DNA from: Nitrospirota bacterium
GTDB taxonomy: Bacteria; Nitrospirota; Nitrospiria; JACQBZ01
Direction of reading: 5' to 3'
Length of the DNA stretch: 6,780 nt
Assembly: GCA_016198945.1 (NCBI GenBank)
Contig: JACQHO010000133.1
Coordinates: forward strand, 1 to 6,780
Positions 5,132-6,780 of the stretch are shown here, one piece after another; the stretch's first letter is position 1, and every line of letters starts with the position of its first letter. The position numbers and the translations under genes were made by a program. Below the pieces are notes generated by a model. It had not been told where the DNA came from. It saw nothing but the letters and a program-made list of their open reading frames with translations, and made no database searches.

Positions 5132-5160
5132 TGTTTATCACAATGATCAAGGCCTGTCAA
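5132..5160 (-). promoter_or_regulatory. Promoter of fis-like gene
   Basis: A perfect TTGACA (5155-5160) is followed after 17 nt by TAAACA (5132-5137), a weak -10 box (3 of 6). An alternative with an extended TG (TGTGATAAA) is offset by two bases. The -35 box begins only 5 nt after the clpB stop codon. A start near 5125 gives a ~73-nt leader to ATG 5052. Confidence 0.5.
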
Positions 5161-5165
5161 TAAAA

Positions 5166-6780
5166 TTATTCGGCGCGCTTGAGCGTTAAAGTGCGATCCG
5201 GGGAAACGTCCGCCTCGATCGTGTCGCCTTCCCTAAAATCCCCCTGGAGCAACCGGAGGGCCAGGGGATTCAGAATATCGCGCTGAATGATTCGCTTCAA
5301 GGGCCGGGCGCCGTAAATGGGATCATATCCCTCCCGGGCCAAATATTGCTTGGCCCGATCCGTCAGCGCGAGCGCGAGTTTCTTTTCGGCCAATCGGGTC
5401 TTGAGGTTTTTCATCTGGATCTCGATGATCGAGATCAGTTCCGGCAATTCCAAAGGGTGGAAAATCACGATGTCGTCGATTCGGTTTAGAAACTCCGGCC
5501 GGAACTGGGCGCGCAACGCCGCCAGGACGCTTTTCCGCATCTCCTCCTCGTCCCGGGTTCCGATGTCCTGAATCTGCTGACTTCCGATGTTGGAGGTCAT
5601 GATGACCACGGTATTCTTGAAATCCACCGTGCGGCCCTGTCCGTCCGTCAGGCGGCCGTCGTCCAGCAACTGCAGCAGGATATTGAACACCTCCGGATGG
5701 GCTTTTTCAATCTCGTCAAAAAGAACAATGGCGTACGGTTTGCGCCGTACGGCCTCGGTGAGCTGTCCGCCTTCTTCATAGCCCACATAACCCGGCGGGG
5801 CCCCGATCAGTCTCGACACGGCATGTTTTTCCATGTACTCGGACATATCGATTCGGACCAGGGCCTGTTCATCGTCAAACAGGAATTCAGCCAGGGCGCG
5901 CGCCATCTCGGTTTTCCCGACGCCGGTGGGCCCCATGAAAATAAACGATCCCATGGGACGGTTCGGTTCCTGGATGCCGGCCCGGCTCCGTCGGACCGCA
6001 TGGGCGACGGCCGTGATGGCCTCCTCCTGGCCGACGACCCGTTCCTTGAGCCGAAGCTCCATCTTGACCAGCTTCTGTAGTTCGCCTTCCAGCATCCGGT
6101 TGAGAGGAATGCCCGTCCATTTCGAGACGATCTCGGCGATGTCTTCCTCATCCACCTCTTCCTTCAACATTTTTTGTCGGGACTGGAGATCCTGCAGTCG
6201 GCGGTTTTCGGACTCCAGTTGCTTTCCAAGGTCGATCAGCCGGCCGTATCGGAGCTCGGCCGCGCGGCCGAGATTTCCCTCCCGCTCGGCCTTGTCCGCC
6301 TCAATCCGGGCCCGCTCGATTTCTTCCTTGGCGCTTCGTATTTTCCGAATGGACTCTTTTTCGGCTTCCCATTGCAGCCGCAGCCGGTTTCGGTCTTCTT
6401 GAAGATGGGCGATCTCCCGGTCGATCTTGGCCTGGCGATCCCCGGAGGCGGGGTCCTTTTCCTTCTTCATCGCCTCCTTTTCGATCTCGAGCTGGCGGAT
6501 GCGGCGTTCCATTTCATCCAGCTCGGTGGGCATGCTGTCGATCTCCATCCGGAGACGGGAGGCCGCTTCATCGATGAGGTCGATGGCCTTGTCGGGGAGC
6601 TGGCGATCACTCAGGTGCCGCCGGCTCAGGGTGACCGCGGCCAAGAGGGCGCCGTCTTTGATGCGCACCCCGTGATGGACCTCGTAGCGCTCCTTGAGTC
6701 CGCGCAGGATGGCCAGCGCATCCTCCACGCTGGGCTCGCCCACGAAGATGGGCTGGAAGCGGCGCTCCAGGGCCTTGTCC
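5166..6780 (-). CDS. clpB: ATP-dependent chaperone ClpB, C-terminal ~537 residues (5' end outside window)
   Basis: ClpB is a hexameric AAA+ disaggregase that works with DnaK to rescue aggregated proteins after heat stress. The gene runs off the right edge and stops at TAA 5168-5166; the GTG at 6743 is an internal Val, since the frame continues with DKALERRFQPIF. In fragment numbering: the end of NBD1 is seen with Arg-finger residues R6/R7. The coiled-coil middle domain spans ~83-207 (long Glu/Lys/Arg heptads, RQLEIEKEAMKKEKD onward). NBD2 holds Walker A GPTGVGKT (283-290), the pore loop GYVGYEE (330-336), Walker B IVLFDE (351-356), the FLNRID Arg-finger segment (430-435) and sensor 2 GARPLKR (490-496). 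The middle domain separates ClpB from ClpA and ClpC, and no IGF/IGL-type ClpP-binding loop is evident. All ATPase motifs look intact. Any heat-shock promoter would be outside the window. No terminator is visible before the fis promoter. Confidence 0.97.
   Translation of the reverse strand, partial: DKALERRFQPIFVGEPSVEDALAILRGLKERYEVHHGVRIKDGALLAAVTLSRRHLSDRQLPDKAIDLIDEAASRLRMEIDSMPTELDEMERRIRQLEIEKEAMKKEKDPASGDRQAKIDREIAHLQEDRNRLRLQWEAEKESIRKIRSAKEEIERARIEADKAEREGNLGRAAELRYGRLIDLGKQLESENRRLQDLQSRQKMLKEEVDEEDIAEIVSKWTGIPLNRMLEGELQKLVKMELRLKERVVGQEEAITAVAHAVRRSRAGIQEPNRPMGSFIFMGPTGVGKTEMARALAEFLFDDEQALVRIDMSEYMEKHAVSRLIGAPPGYVGYEEGGQLTEAVRRKPYAIVLFDEIEKAHPEVFNILLQLLDDGRLTDGQGRTVDFKNTVVIMTSNIGSQQIQDIGTRDEEEMRKSVLAALRAQFRPEFLNRIDDIVIFHPLELPELISIIEIQMKNLKTRLAEKKLALALTDRAKQYLAREGYDPIYGARPLKRIIQRDILNPLALRLLQGDFREGDTIEADVSPDRTLTLKRAE

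Noticed and set aside
5053..5160. N-terminal extension of the Fis-like protein from TTG 5160
   Set aside because: The TTG is the start of the TTGACA -35 box, the extension has no Fis similarity, and ATG 5052 gives the normal family length.
5833..6402. Plus-strand Ser/Arg-rich open frame opposite clpB
   Set aside because: Low-complexity translation of the reverse of conserved clpB coding sequence; no ribosome binding site or domain.

Overview
The window looks like part of a chromosome of a GC-rich (roughly 55-60 % by eye) Gram-negative-type bacterium. It is mostly housekeeping genes. ClpB, a Fis-type regulator and an HU-type protein indicate a bacterium. The left edge carries the end of a short, archaeal-type PheT, which is found in only some bacterial groups. 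Together with a small secreted cupredoxin this would suit Nitrospirota, Methylomirabilota or a similar lineage, but that placement is an inference and not firm.

Layout from left to right: (1) On the plus strand, the 3' end of pheT is followed 34 nt later by a small exported copper-protein gene with a strong Shine-Dalgarno sequence. (2) A convergent spacer of about 160 nt (598-758) holds a terminal-inverted-repeat-like structure with a perfect inner hairpin. (3) Everything else is on the minus strand. Read in transcription order from the right edge it is: clpB (5' end outside the window), fis-like, hup, tRNA-Val(GAC), thrS, infC, rpmI, rplT.

The thrS-infC-rpmI-rplT block is the classic translation operon (threonyl-tRNA synthetase, IF3, L35, L20). 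Its details deserve attention. infC has no in-frame ATG, GTG or TTG near its true N-terminus, and alignment plus the ribosome binding site place the start at an AUC codon, which implies IF3-type autoregulation. A strong hairpin containing a tRNA T-arm-like sequence sits between thrS and infC. The rpmI-rplT gap is unusually long and carries two GC-rich hairpins. In many bacteria pheS-pheT follows rplT in the same direction, but here the pheT fragment faces rplT convergently.

The clpB-fis-hup-tRNA-thrS stretch looks like a row of separate transcription units. After each gene a sigma-70-like promoter with 17-nt spacing begins within 0-25 nt, three of them with a perfect TTGACA -35 box. The Fis-like and HU-like proteins are both nucleoid-associated and lie next to the translation genes, so the region couples chromosome architecture, translation capacity and stress disaggregation. 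No prophage, CRISPR array, transposase gene or obvious new multi-gene system is visible. The most unusual signals are regulatory and structural.
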